A stretch of DNA of 64,000 nucleotides from Chryseobacterium indologenes (GCF_002025665.1 NZ_CP018786.1:4650001-4714000); one strand, 5' to 3'. Shown: positions 8,661 to 17,012, counted from the first letter of the stretch. Program-made: numbers and translations. Notes: generated by a model from the letters alone, not told the origin.

Positions 8661-9422
8661 TTATTCTGCATCGAAATCAGCATCTGTATCAGCAGATACT
8701 TTTTCTCCTTCTTCTTTAGATTTTTCTTTATCAGCTTTTCTTTGAGACTGACCTTCTTTGATAGACTCAGAAACTACGCTAAGGATCATATCAATAGACT
8801 TAGAAGCATCATCGTTTCCTGGGATAACGAAGTCAACTTTTCTAGGGTCAGAGTTTGTATCAACGATACCGAAAACTGGAATACCTAGTTTCTTAGCTTC
8901 AGTTACCGCGATGTGTTCTCTTAAGATATCAACTACAAATACAGCAGATGGAAGTCTCACCATGTCAGCGATAGAACCTAAGTTCTTCTCTAGGTTAGCT
9001 CTTTGTCTGTCAACTTGTAATCTTTCTTTTTTAGATAAAGTTTCGAATGTACCGTCTTTTTTCATTTTGTCGATAGCATTCATCTTCTTTACAGCCTTTC
9101 TGATAGTAACGAAGTTCGTTAACATACCACCTGGCCATCTTTCTGTAATATAAGGCATATTAAGTTCAGAAGCGTGTTTTGCAACTACTTCTTTCGCTTG
9201 CTTCTTAGTAGCTACGAAAAGAACTTTTTTACCTGCAGAAGTTAATTTTTCTAAAGCGCTGCACGCTTCATCCAATTTAACTGCTGTTTTATGTAAGTCT
9301 ACAATGTGAATACCGTTTTTCTCCATAAAAATGTATGGAGCCATATTTGGATTCCACTTTCTAGTCATGTGACCGAAGTGTACGCCAGCCTCTAAAAGGT
9401 CTTTTACATTTGCTTTTGCCAT
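8661..9422 (-). CDS. rpsB: 30S ribosomal protein S2
   Basis: 253 residues. Typical S2 features: LLEAGVHFGHMTRKWNPNM at the N-terminus, IHIVDLHKT, VLFVATKKQAK, ITERWPGGMLTN, and VFVVDILREHIAVTEAKKL followed by GIPVFGIVDTNSDP. The C-terminal ~30 residues form a charged tail (KADKEKSKEEGEKVSADTDA), as in other flavobacterial S2 proteins. It is the last gene of the rplM-rpsI-rpsB cluster, separated from rpsI by 203 bases that include potential RNA structure. tsf is not downstream, unlike in many bacteria. Confidence 0.98.
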   Translation of the reverse strand: MAKANVKDLLEAGVHFGHMTRKWNPNMAPYIFMEKNGIHIVDLHKTAVKLDEACSALEKLTSAGKKVLFVATKKQAKEVVAKHASELNMPYITERWPGGMLTNFVTIRKAVKKMNAIDKMKKDGTFETLSKKERLQVDRQRANLEKNLGSIADMVRLPSAVFVVDILREHIAVTEAKKLGIPVFGIVDTNSDPRKVDFVIPGNDDASKSIDMILSVVSESIKEGQSQRKADKEKSKEEGEKVSADTDADFDAE

Positions 9423-9625
9423 GTTTTCTGTTTTTGTTAGTTTACTTTCCGTCTTTTAAACAATCAACAACTTCTTTAGATGGGAGAAGCGTTTGGATGC
9501 TAAACGTAACGGGCAATTTTTGCTTTAAGCTTCAGGCAGTAAGCCATAGGCTTTGAAGCGAATTAAAAATTTTAATAAGTTTTTCAAATAGCTTATTGCA
9601 TGTTGCTTTAAGCTTATCGCAATTC
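9423..9625 (-). promoter_or_regulatory. Structured rpsI-rpsB spacer, possible leader RNA
   Basis: Plus-strand GCTTCA (9529-9534) pairs with TGAAGC (9554-9559), enclosing a smaller AAGCC/GGCTT hairpin. A 13-base direct repeat TTGCTTTAAGCTT occurs at 9520-9532 and 9603-9615. These may belong to an S2 leader or a processing site. No known leader class was recognised. Confidence 0.35.
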
Positions 9626-10012
9626 TTAACGTTTTGAGAATTGGAATCTCTTTCTTGCTTTTTTCTGACCTGGCTTCTTTCTTTCCACCATTCTTGCGTC
9701 TCTTGTAAGTAAACCAGCTGGCTTCAATGCTAATCTGAACTCAGCGTTGATTTCGCATAAAGCTCTAGAAATACCTAATCTGATAGCCTCTGCCTGACCT
9801 GTATTTCCACCACCGAATACGTTTACGGTAACGTCATACTGACCAACAGTCTCAGAAAGGATAAACGGTTGGTTTAATTTGTAAACCATCACGTCTGTAG
9901 AGAAATATTCTTTAGCATCTTTACCGTTTACTGTAATAACACCAGAACCTGGTTTTACATAAACTCTAGCTACAGAAGTTTTTCTTCTTCCGATTTTGTG
10001 AACTATAGACAT
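9626..10012 (-). CDS. rpsI: 30S ribosomal protein S9
   Basis: 128 residues. Family features: HKIGRRKTSVARVYVKPGSG near the N-terminus, DVTVNVFGGGNTGQAEAIRL, LTRDARMVERKKPGQKKAR and the terminal RKRFQFSKR, whose last residues reach the ribosomal P site. It follows rplM after 6 bases, the universal L13-S9 pairing. Confidence 0.98.
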   Translation of the reverse strand: MSIVHKIGRRKTSVARVYVKPGSGVITVNGKDAKEYFSTDVMVYKLNQPFILSETVGQYDVTVNVFGGGNTGQAEAIRLGISRALCEINAEFRLALKPAGLLTRDARMVERKKPGQKKARKRFQFSKR

Positions 10013-10018
10013 AATTAA

Positions 10019-10474
10019 TTATTTAAATTCGTTAACATTAATTGTTTTTGGCTGTTGAGCTTCATGTTTGTGCTCAGTTCCTTCATATAAGTAAAGGTTC
10101 TTAAGGATAGCAGCTCCTAATCTGTTTTTAGGTAACATACCTTTTACAGATTTCTCTAATACCTTTAAAGAATCTTTCTTTTGAAGTTCAGCCGCAGTCA
10201 TAGACTTCTGTCCACCAGGGTATCCTGTATGCCAGATATAAGTCTTATCAGCCCACTTGTTTCCGGAAAGTGTAATTTTCCCAGCATTCAAAACGATTAC
10301 GTTATCACCACAATCTACGTGAGGTGTGTAGTTCGTTTTGTGCTTACCTCTCAAAATCTTTGCAACCGTAGAAGCTAATCTACCTAACGGCTGTCCTTCA
10401 GCGTCTACCACAACCCATTCTTTATTAGCAGTAGCTTTGTTCGCTGAAACAGTTTTGTAACTTAATGTATTCAC
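10019..10474 (-). CDS. rplM: 50S ribosomal protein L13
   Basis: 151 residues. L13 signatures: WVVVDAEGQPLGRLAS, ILRGKHKTNYTPHVDCGDNV, WHTGYPGGQKS, and VKGMLPKNRLGAAILKNLYL. First gene of the rplM-rpsI-rpsB operon, with a strong Bacteroidota-type promoter at 10521-10549. Confidence 0.98.
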   Translation of the reverse strand: MNTLSYKTVSANKATANKEWVVVDAEGQPLGRLASTVAKILRGKHKTNYTPHVDCGDNVIVLNAGKITLSGNKWADKTYIWHTGYPGGQKSMTAAELQKKDSLKVLEKSVKGMLPKNRLGAAILKNLYLYEGTEHKHEAQQPKTINVNEFK

Positions 10475-10520
10475 ACGTTTTAGTTAAAGATTAAACATAA
10501 TTTACCCCTAAAAGGGTGTG

Positions 10521-10552
10521 CAAAGGTACAAATTATTTTTGTAACCCAAAAA
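10521..10552 (-). promoter_or_regulatory. rplM: rplM operon promoter
   Basis: On the minus strand, TTG (10549-10547), an 18-base spacer, then TACCTTTG (10528-10521): a full match to the Bacteroidota -33 TTG / -7 TAnnTTTG consensus. It gives a leader of about 40 bases. Confidence 0.8.
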
Positions 10553-10625
10553 CATATTTTATTTAATCTATATAATCTTCACTCTACACTCCTCTATCAA
10601 TAGATTTTAACACTATTTATAGTTT

Positions 10626-10640
10626 TGGCACAGATCTTGC
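10626..10640 (+). promoter_or_regulatory. Sigma-54-type promoter (-24/-12)
   Basis: TGGCAC, 5-base spacer AGATC, TTGC: an exact match to the RpoN consensus TGGCAC-N5-TTGC with correct GG-to-GC spacing. Transcription would start near 10652, just before a short open frame and 170 bases before the DUF3667 gene. Confidence 0.6.
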
Positions 10641-10654
10641 GAACTAATGTGCCG

Positions 10655-10744
10655 ATGAAAAAACACTTCGAAGATTCTAAAAACACCAATGAAACAGCAA
10701 AGAGTTTATTCCCTCAACTCTTTCTTTTATTAAATTTACCTTAA
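10655..10744 (+). CDS. Possible small protein downstream of the sigma-54-type promoter
   Basis: 29 codons beginning MKKHFEDSKNTNETAK and ending in a hydrophobic LFPQLFLLLNLP. The only support is its position 15 bases after a consensus -12 element; the ATG would lie almost at the transcript start, without a ribosome binding site. It could be a leader peptide for the 10823 gene or chance. Confidence 0.2.
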   Translation: MKKHFEDSKNTNETAKSLFPQLFLLLNLP

Positions 10745-10792
10745 CGATTCCTATAGAATACATTAATATAATTATAATTTACCCGAAATAAT

Positions 10793-10800
10793 TATATTTG
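10793..10800 (+). promoter_or_regulatory. -7 promoter box TATATTTG for the DUF3667 gene
   Basis: Matches TAnnTTTG, 22 bases before the ATG at 10823; no clear -33 TTG. Confidence 0.45.
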
Positions 10801-10822
10801 TGGCAATCAATATTCCATAATC

Positions 10823-11920
10823 ATGAGCCACGGAAAAGTACGAGAAGATAAAACCTGTCTAAACTGCGGACATCAGGTTGAAGAAAGGTTTTGTCCCCAT
10901 TGCGGGCAGGAAAATATTGAAAGACGACAACCCTTCTATTTTCTTTTCACCCATTTCATTGAAGATTTTACTCATTATGACGGACAGTTCTGGGGAACAG
11001 TTAAAAATTTGTTATTTAAACCCGGCAAACTGACAAATACTTATCTTGAAGGAAAGAGACAGAAGTTTGTACCTCCTGTAAAGCTTTATATTTTCGTCAG
11101 TTTTATTACATTCTTCGTGTTTGCCCTTTTTCCCATGGTTAATATAGGATCTCCAAAAGAGGGAAATACTGGAGAAAATAGTAAGACCAACCTTTTAAAA
11201 GTCATGAAACCTGTTGGAAAACAAAAGCTGATAGACAGTATCAAAGCAAAAAAACATCTGACTGGACAAGACTCTCTTGCCATTGAGGGAATAAAAGCAA
11301 TCCCTGATTCTTCTGAGATAGGAGACATAATTAACATGGACAAAAAAATAGATCCGGACGTAAGCTTTGGAGAATATAAAACCAGAAAGGCCTATGATTC
11401 TGCTAAAGCCAAAAACCCGTCATCTCTCAGTTTTATTGAAGCTCCCATTGTTCACAAATTCTTTGAACTTAAAGAAAAAGGGGTTAAGAAAAAGGAGATT
11501 ATTGCTGGCATGGTAGAAAAGTCTTTTCATAATCTTCCTAAAGCCCTTTTCATCTACCTTCCTCTTTTCGCATTCTTTTTATGGGTTTTCCATAGTAAGA
11601 AAAAATGGTGGTATTTTGATCATGGAATTTTCACCCTGCATTACTTCTCGTTTTTACTGCTAACCATCTTACTTATATTCCTAATCTCTAAGTTGACAGG
11701 TCTTATAGACTTTTGGCTGATTAATACCATTTTATATTTAACAATATCATTCCTGTTATTATATACCATGGCGTATTTCTTTATTGCCCACAGGCGTGTT
11801 TATCGTGCCCATGGTTTGGTAAGCATTATTGTCGGAATGGTATTATTTACTATTAATTTTATTGCATTCATGTTTTTACTCCTGGGCCTCGCCCTGATAA
11901 GTTTCATGATGATCCATTAA
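10823..11920 (+). CDS. DUF3667-type zinc-ribbon membrane protein
   Basis: 365 residues. An N-terminal zinc ribbon with two Cys pairs (CLNCGHQVEERFCPHCGQ) is followed by the conserved DUF3667 block (DFTHYDGQFWGTVKNLLFKP, GKLTNTYLEGKRQKFVPP) leading into the first membrane segment (YIFVSFITFFVFALF). A soluble loop of about 130 residues follows, then four hydrophobic segments (about residues 240-258, 270-292, 300-322 and 335-362). Inner-membrane protein of unknown function. It may be served by both a sigma-54-type promoter and a housekeeping -7 box. Confidence 0.85.
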   Translation: MSHGKVREDKTCLNCGHQVEERFCPHCGQENIERRQPFYFLFTHFIEDFTHYDGQFWGTVKNLLFKPGKLTNTYLEGKRQKFVPPVKLYIFVSFITFFVFALFPMVNIGSPKEGNTGENSKTNLLKVMKPVGKQKLIDSIKAKKHLTGQDSLAIEGIKAIPDSSEIGDIINMDKKIDPDVSFGEYKTRKAYDSAKAKNPSSLSFIEAPIVHKFFELKEKGVKKKEIIAGMVEKSFHNLPKALFIYLPLFAFFLWVFHSKKKWWYFDHGIFTLHYFSFLLLTILLIFLISKLTGLIDFWLINTILYLTISFLLLYTMAYFFIAHRRVYRAHGLVSIIVGMVLFTINFIAFMFLLLGLALISFMMIH

Positions 11921-11924
11921 TAAA

Positions 11925-11960
11925 AAAAAGAGGCTTCCAATGTGAAAGCCTCTTTTTTTA
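11925..11960. terminator. Bidirectional terminator
   Basis: AAGAGGCTT (11928-11936) pairs with AAGCCTCTT (11946-11954), A-run before, T-run after, between convergent genes ending at 11920 and 11962. Confidence 0.9.
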
Positions 11961-11961
11961 T

Positions 11962-12426
11962 TTATTTTCTTAATGATTTAGTTGCCCTAAAGCTCGCTAT
12001 GACATAGTAGGCGACAAACACCATGGAAAACTTCAGAATGGATGGTATAGCCAGCTCAAGTTTAAAAACAAGAGTACCTACAACAACCAGAATAGCCATT
12101 ATTACAAAAGACAGTCCCAGTTTCTTTACCAATGTAATATCCGGAGTATCTAAATAATAAGCAATCCCCCACGCTGCACCAAAAGCAATAGCATAGTAGA
12201 ACTCTAAACCGATATTCTCTGAACTTAAAAAGAAATAATTAATCAGGAAGCTTACTGCAGTTCCCAATGCGAAATATATCAACGCTTTTTGCATGTCTGT
12301 AAAATATGGTGCAAAAATAGAGAAATTAATTTGAGAATCTGAAGAAGCCCCTTTGAAAATGAAATCGTCATAACTCATTTTAATTCTGTAGTTACCGAAC
12401 CATTCAACTTTCAAACATTTAAACAT
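11962..12426 (-). CDS. Small integral membrane protein of unknown function
   Basis: 154 residues from the first ATG, or 138 residues from the ATG at 12378 (MSYDDFIFKGASSD). The near-consensus -7 box AATGTTTG on the minus strand lies just inside the longer frame, which favours the shorter start. Four hydrophobic segments (ALIYFALGTAVSFLINYFFL, YYAIAFGAAWGIAYYL, LGLSFVIMAILVVVGTLVF, FSMVFVAYYVIAS) indicate an inner-membrane protein. No family recognised. Divergent from icmF. Confidence 0.65.
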   Translation of the reverse strand: MFKCLKVEWFGNYRIKMSYDDFIFKGASSDSQINFSIFAPYFTDMQKALIYFALGTAVSFLINYFFLSSENIGLEFYYAIAFGAAWGIAYYLDTPDITLVKKLGLSFVIMAILVVVGTLVFKLELAIPSILKFSMVFVAYYVIASFRATKSLRK

Positions 12427-12514
12427 AAAATTGGGGAGATATAATTAAATAACACGAAATAATAAACTGAAAATCAAAAACATAAAATCAAACACTATGT
12501 TCTTTTTTTATTAT

Positions 12515-12522
12515 TATATTTG
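12515..12522 (+). promoter_or_regulatory. icmF: -7 promoter box TATATTTG for icmF
   Basis: Matches TAnnTTTG, 27 bases before the ATG at 12550. No cobalamin riboswitch is visible in the 123-base upstream spacer. Confidence 0.5.
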
Positions 12523-12549
12523 GAAACTTAGAAACTTTCTAGAATTTTT

Positions 12550-15500
12550 ATGGAAACCCAAAAATATACTCCAACCAACAAGGTAAGAATTGTAACTGCT
12601 GCCTCATTATTTGATGGGCATGATGCTGCAATCAATATTATGCGTCGTGTCATCCAGGGCACAGGATGCGAAGTGATCCACTTAGGACACGATAAATCAG
12701 CAGAAGAAGTTGTAAATACAGCAATCCAGGAAGATGCCAATGCTATTGCATTAACTTCATATCAGGGTGGTCACAACGAATATTTCAAATATATCTATGA
12801 CCTGTTGAGAGAAAAAAATTCACCTCAGATCAAGATCTTTGGCGGCGGTGGCGGTGTAATTCTTCCGGAAGAAATCAAAGATTTGATGTCTTACGGAATC
12901 GACAGAATTTATTCTCCAGATGACGGCCGTGAGCTTGGTCTTCAGGGAATGATTGATGATCTGGTACACAGATCAGATTTTGCAACTGGAAAAGATGTCA
13001 CTGCAAAAGATCTTGACGATATCAGCTTTGAAAACCCGTCAAGTATTGCACAGATTATTTCAGCTGTTGAAAACTTCTCCGAAGAAAAGCCAGAGCTTGT
13101 AAAAGCGATCGACGAGAAATCTCAAGATTTAACCATTCCTATTATTGGTATTACCGGTACCGGAGGAGCAGGTAAGTCTTCTTTAACAGACGAATTGGTA
13201 AGACGTTTCTTACGTTCCAATACTGATAAAAAAATTGCCATTATTTCCATTGACCCTTCGAAAAAGAAAACCGGTGGTGCTTTATTAGGAGATAGAATCC
13301 GTATGAACGCGATCAATGACCCAAGAGTTTATATGCGTTCTATGGCAACCAGAGAAAACAACGTTTCTGTTTCGCCGTTTATTCATTCTGCACTGAATGT
13401 GCTGAAACTGGCTCATCCGGATGTCATTATCCTTGAAACGTCAGGGATCGGACAGTCTGGTTCAGAAGTTTCCGATTTCGCAGATGTTTCCATGTATGTA
13501 ATGACTCCTGAATACGGAGCTTCTACACAGTTGGAAAAGATCGACATGTTAGACTATGCAGATCTGGTAGCATTGAACAAATCTGACAAGCGTGGTGCAT
13601 TGGATGCTCTTCAGGCAGTAAGAAAACAGTTCCAGAGAAACCATTTACTATGGGAAAGCCCATTAGATGATATGCCGGTATACGCAACCAAAGCATCTCA
13701 GTTTAATGATCACGGAACTACAGAATTATATAATAGATTAGTTTCAAAAGTAAACGATAAATTCGCGGATTTAAATCTAAAAACTTTTGTAGAACAGGAA
13801 GTTACTGAAGAAGTAACGATTATTCCTCCGAAAAGAGTTCGTTATCTTTCTGAAATCGTTGAAAACAACAAACAATACGACATCAATATTGAAAAGCAGG
13901 CCGAACTGGCCAGAACAATGTATCATATTGAAGGCGTAAAAAATATCATTTCCAATGAAGTTTTAGAGGCTGAATATCAAAAAGCTGAAAAAGAGCTTCA
14001 ACAGGACAATATCGACTTCTTAAAAACATGGGGCGATACGAAAAAAGCATTCCATGCAGAATTCTATTCTTATTTTGTAAGAGGAAAAGAAATTAAAGTT
14101 GAAACTTCCACAGAATCTTTATCTCATTTGAGAATTCCAAAAATTGCATTACCAAAATACAATGACTGGGGTGACCTGATCAAATGGAAAGGTCAGGAAA
14201 ATCTACCGGGAAGCTTTCCTTATACTGCTGGTATTTATCCGTTCAAGAGAACCGGTGAAGACCCTACAAGGATGTTTGCAGGAGAAGGAGGTCCTGAAAG
14301 AACCAACAGAAGATTCCATTATGTTTCTGCAGAAATGCCTGCAAAACGTTTATCTACAGCATTTGACTCTGTAACGTTATACGGTCAGGATCCTGCTTTA
14401 CCACCAGATATTTATGGTAAAATTGGAAATGCAGGGGTTTCTATCGCAACACTGGATGATGCGAAGAAATTATACTCCGGATTTGATCTGGTGAATGCAC
14501 TAACTTCGGTTTCAATGACAATCAACGGTCCTGCACCGATGCTACTGGCTTTCTTTATGAATGCTGCCATTGATCAGAATGTTGAAAAATATATCAAAGA
14601 AAACAGTTTAGAGTCTAAAGTAGAAGCAAAACTGAAAGAAAAATTTGATGATAAAGGATTAGAAAGACCGAAATACAACGGTGAACTTCCTCCATCCAAT
14701 AACGGTTTAGGACTACAGCTTTTAGGATTAACAGGTGATGAAGTAATCCCTGCTGATGTATATGCAGAAATTAAAGCTAAAACAATTGCAACAGTTCGTG
14801 GTACTGTTCAGGCTGACATTTTAAAAGAAGACCAGGCTCAGAATACTTGTATTTTCTCTACAGAATTTGCATTGAGATTAATGGGTGACGTTCAGGAATA
14901 TTTTATCAGAGAAAAAGTAAGAAACTTCTACTCTGTTTCTATTTCAGGATACCATATCGCCGAAGCAGGAGCCAATCCGGTTTCCCAATTGGCATTCACA
15001 CTGGCTAATGGTTTCACTTATGTGGAATATTACCTGAGCCGCGGAATGGACATCAATGATTTTGCACCGAACTTATCTTTCTTCTTCTCCAATGGTATTG
15101 ACCCTGAATATTCAGTAATCGGACGTGTGGCCAGAAGAATCTGGGCAAAAGCCATGAAATTAAAATACGGAGCAGACGAAAGAAGCCAGATGTTGAAGTA
15201 CCACATTCAGACTTCAGGACGTTCTCTTCACGCTCAGGAAATTGATTTCAATGATATCAGAACTACTCTTCAGGCGCTTTACGCAATCTATGACAACTGT
15301 AATTCACTTCACACCAATGCGTATGACGAAGCAATTACAACGCCTACTGAGCAATCGGTAAGAAGAGCAATGGCGATTCAGTTGATCATCAACAAAGAAT
15401 TAGGATTGGCTAAAAACGAGAATCCGCTTCAGGGATCATTCATCATTGAAGAACTAACGGATCTTGTAGAAGAAGCCGTTTATACTGAATTCGACAGAAT

Positions 15501-15897
15501 CACGGAAAGAGGTGGTGTTCTTGGAGCGATGGAAACCATGTACCAGCGTTCAAAAATCCAGGAAGAATCTATGCATTACGAATGGCTGAAGCATACCGGT
15601 GAATATCCGATTATCGGAGTGAATACTTTCTTAGGAAAAGATGGTTCACCAACCGTTTTACCAGGAGAAGTTATCCGTTCTACCGAAGAGGAAAAACAGG
15701 CACAGATTGAATCTCTTCACAACTTCCAGCAAGCGAATGACAGTAGATCTGAAGAAGCATTAAAACAACTTCAACATGCAGCCATCAACCAGCAAAACTT
15801 ATTTGAGGTGATGATGGACGCTGTGAAATACTGTTCTTTAGGACAGATTACCAATGCTTTATTTGAAGTGGGCGGTAAGTACAGAAGAAATATGTAA
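12550..15897 (+). CDS. icmF: Fused isobutyryl-CoA mutase (IcmF) with MeaI-type GTPase domain
   Basis: 1115 residues. Adenosylcobalamin-dependent interconversion of isobutyryl-CoA and n-butyryl-CoA in branched-chain acyl-CoA metabolism. The N-terminal B12 domain has LFDGHDAAIN (about 20-29), TSYQGGHNEYF and GGGGGV. The central G-protein chaperone domain has Walker A GTGGAGKS (203-210), ETSGIGQSGSEV and NKSD (343-346). The C-terminal domain is the TIM-barrel mutase (SISGYHIAEAGA). Phe565 (IYPFKR) and Gln764 (AQNTCIF) stand where methylmalonyl-CoA mutase has Tyr89 and Arg207, the usual ICM substrate signature. From memory, Cupriavidus IcmF has about 55 fewer residues between these positions, so residues about 684-740 look like an insertion. 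Own promoter box and terminator. Confidence 0.95.
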   Translation: METQKYTPTNKVRIVTAASLFDGHDAAINIMRRVIQGTGCEVIHLGHDKSAEEVVNTAIQEDANAIALTSYQGGHNEYFKYIYDLLREKNSPQIKIFGGGGGVILPEEIKDLMSYGIDRIYSPDDGRELGLQGMIDDLVHRSDFATGKDVTAKDLDDISFENPSSIAQIISAVENFSEEKPELVKAIDEKSQDLTIPIIGITGTGGAGKSSLTDELVRRFLRSNTDKKIAIISIDPSKKKTGGALLGDRIRMNAINDPRVYMRSMATRENNVSVSPFIHSALNVLKLAHPDVIILETSGIGQSGSEVSDFADVSMYVMTPEYGASTQLEKIDMLDYADLVALNKSDKRGALDALQAVRKQFQRNHLLWESPLDDMPVYATKASQFNDHGTTELYNRLVSKVNDKFADLNLKTFVEQEVTEEVTIIPPKRVRYLSEIVENNKQYDINIEKQAELARTMYHIEGVKNIISNEVLEAEYQKAEKELQQDNIDFLKTWGDTKKAFHAEFYSYFVRGKEIKVETSTESLSHLRIPKIALPKYNDWGDLIKWKGQENLPGSFPYTAGIYPFKRTGEDPTRMFAGEGGPERTNRRFHYVSAEMPAKRLSTAFDSVTLYGQDPALPPDIYGKIGNAGVSIATLDDAKKLYSGFDLVNALTSVSMTINGPAPMLLAFFMNAAIDQNVEKYIKENSLESKVEAKLKEKFDDKGLERPKYNGELPPSNNGLGLQLLGLTGDEVIPADVYAEIKAKTIATVRGTVQADILKEDQAQNTCIFSTEFALRLMGDVQEYFIREKVRNFYSVSISGYHIAEAGANPVSQLAFTLANGFTYVEYYLSRGMDINDFAPNLSFFFSNGIDPEYSVIGRVARRIWAKAMKLKYGADERSQMLKYHIQTSGRSLHAQEIDFNDIRTTLQALYAIYDNCNSLHTNAYDEAITTPTEQSVRRAMAIQLIINKELGLAKNENPLQGSFIIEELTDLVEEAVYTEFDRITERGGVLGAMETMYQRSKIQEESMHYEWLKHTGEYPIIGVNTFLGKDGSPTVLPGEVIRSTEEEKQAQIESLHNFQQANDSRSEEALKQLQHAAINQQNLFEVMMDAVKYCSLGQITNALFEVGGKYRRNM

Positions 15898-15923
15898 GCT
15901 TATACAGCAAACATTTTTTATAC

Positions 15924-15957
15924 AAAACCTCAAAGAAAATCTTTGAGGTTTTTTTTA
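15924..15957 (+). terminator. icmF: icmF terminator
   Basis: AAAACCTCAAAG (15924-15935), loop AAAAT, CTTTGAGGTTTT (15941-15952), then T-rich. Confidence 0.9.
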
Positions 15958-16039
15958 TTTTAATGTGAAAAAACGCTAAATTTTGACAAGCAGGTTGATA
16001 ATGTTTGTTAAAAATTAAAAATAAACTAGCCTGACCCTA

Positions 16040-16047
16040 TATATTTG
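16040..16047 (+). promoter_or_regulatory. -7 promoter box TATATTTG for the 16064 lipoprotein
   Basis: Matches TAnnTTTG, 16 bases before the ATG. Confidence 0.45.
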
Positions 16048-16063
16048 TCATCAAAAAATTCGA

Positions 16064-16264
16064 ATGAAAACATGTATTAAAATTATTTTGGTGTTTGGTT
16101 TTGTTGTGACATTAGTTTCCTGCAAAACATCTCCTGCAGGAACTTCTCACAAAAGTGATATGGTTAAAAATACTGAAGAGTTACAAAAAAGAGAACAGGC
16201 GGAAAGGCAAAAAGTTGATATTACAAGTCCCCAAAACAACTACGGAAAACCAACTTCAAAATAA
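16064..16264 (+). CDS. Small lipoprotein of unknown function
   Basis: 66 residues. Signal MKTCIKIILVFGFVVTLVSC with lipobox LVSC; the mature part (~46 residues) is short, hydrophilic and Lys/Glu/Gln-rich (NTEELQKREQAERQK) and probably alpha-helical. It has its own -7 box and a terminator right after the stop. No family recognised. The next gene begins just after that terminator. Confidence 0.65.
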   Translation: MKTCIKIILVFGFVVTLVSCKTSPAGTSHKSDMVKNTEELQKREQAERQKVDITSPQNNYGKPTSK

Positions 16265-16265
16265 G

Positions 16266-16297
16266 AAAATCTCCCTACTTTTGGGAGATTTTTATTT
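16266..16297 (+). terminator. Terminator after the small lipoprotein
   Basis: AAAATCTCCC (16266-16275), loop of 7, GGGAGATTTT (16283-16292), then TATTTT. It ends 5 bases before the next ATG (16302), so that gene is either expressed by read-through or attenuated. Confidence 0.75.
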
Positions 16298-16301
16298 TAC
16301 A

Positions 16302-17012
16302 ATGAAACCAAAAGCATTATTCAACTGGAGCAGCGGAAAAGATTCTGCCCTTGCTCTTTATAAAATACTACAGGAAGACCTGTACGAGGTCAGTACACTG
16401 CTTACCAGTATCAATCAGGAATTTCAAAGGATTTCTATGCATGGCGTTCATGTATCGCTTTTAGAAAAACAAGCGGAAAGCCTTGGAATTCCATTAACAA
16501 AAATGGAACTTCCTAAAGAACCATCCATGGAAGAATATCAACAGATCATGAGTAAGACAATGACTGAAATTAAGGCGCAGGGCATTACTCATTCAATTTT
16601 TGGCGATATCTTTCTTGAAGATCTGAGAAAATATAGGGAAGACCAATTAAATACTATCGGTATAAAAGCAGTATTTCCTCTTTGGAAACAAAATACCTCT
16701 ATCCTCATCCAGGAATTTTTAGATCTTGGTTTTAAAACCATCGTAACCTGTGTCAACGGATCCTACCTTGACCAAAGTTTTGCAGGACGAATTATTGATC
16801 AGAAATTCATTGACGATCTTCCTGAAAATGTAGATCCATGCGGAGAAAACGGAGAGTTTCATACTTTTACTTTTGATGGGCCTATTTTCAAAAATCCCGT
16901 TCAGTTTGAAATTGGGGAAACGGTAAAAAAAACATATCCTAAACCAAAAAATTCTCCTGAAGACGAAGATAGAGAATACATTTTCTGGTTCAGTGACCTG
17001 GTATTAAAATAA
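16302..17012 (+). CDS. Dph6-like ATP-binding (PP-loop) protein, diphthine--ammonia ligase family
   Basis: 236 residues from the ATG at 16302 (the frame is open further upstream but runs through the preceding lipoprotein gene and terminator). PP-loop motif NWSSGKDSALALY at residues 8-20 binds ATP and makes an adenylate. Further family blocks: HGVHVSLLEKQAESLGIP, GDIFLEDLRKYREDQL, GIKAVFPLW and the NVDPCGENGEFHTFTFDGPI signature of the MJ0570/Dph6 N-terminal domain. Eukaryotic and archaeal relatives amidate diphthine on EF-2. Bacteria lack diphthamide, so the bacterial substrate is unknown; the bacterial role is inference. Confidence 0.85.
   Translation: MKPKALFNWSSGKDSALALYKILQEDLYEVSTLLTSINQEFQRISMHGVHVSLLEKQAESLGIPLTKMELPKEPSMEEYQQIMSKTMTEIKAQGITHSIFGDIFLEDLRKYREDQLNTIGIKAVFPLWKQNTSILIQEFLDLGFKTIVTCVNGSYLDQSFAGRIIDQKFIDDLPENVDPCGENGEFHTFTFDGPIFKNPVQFEIGETVKKTYPKPKNSPEDEDREYIFWFSDLVLK

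Larger units (their letters stand above)
10475..10822. other. Divergent regulatory region between rplM and the DUF3667 gene
   Basis: 348 bases holding the rplM promoter (10521-10549, minus), a sigma-54-type promoter (10626-10640, plus), a 29-codon open frame (10655-10744) and a -7 box (10793-10800, plus). Confidence 0.6.

Noticed and set aside
12427..12549. Possible cobalamin riboswitch upstream of the B12-dependent icmF
   Set aside because: Only 123 bases, AT-rich, with no B12-box-like sequence or room for the aptamer.
16155..16301. Extended N-terminus of the Dph6-like protein
   Set aside because: The extension reads through the lipoprotein gene and its terminator; the PP-loop begins 8 residues after the ATG at 16302.
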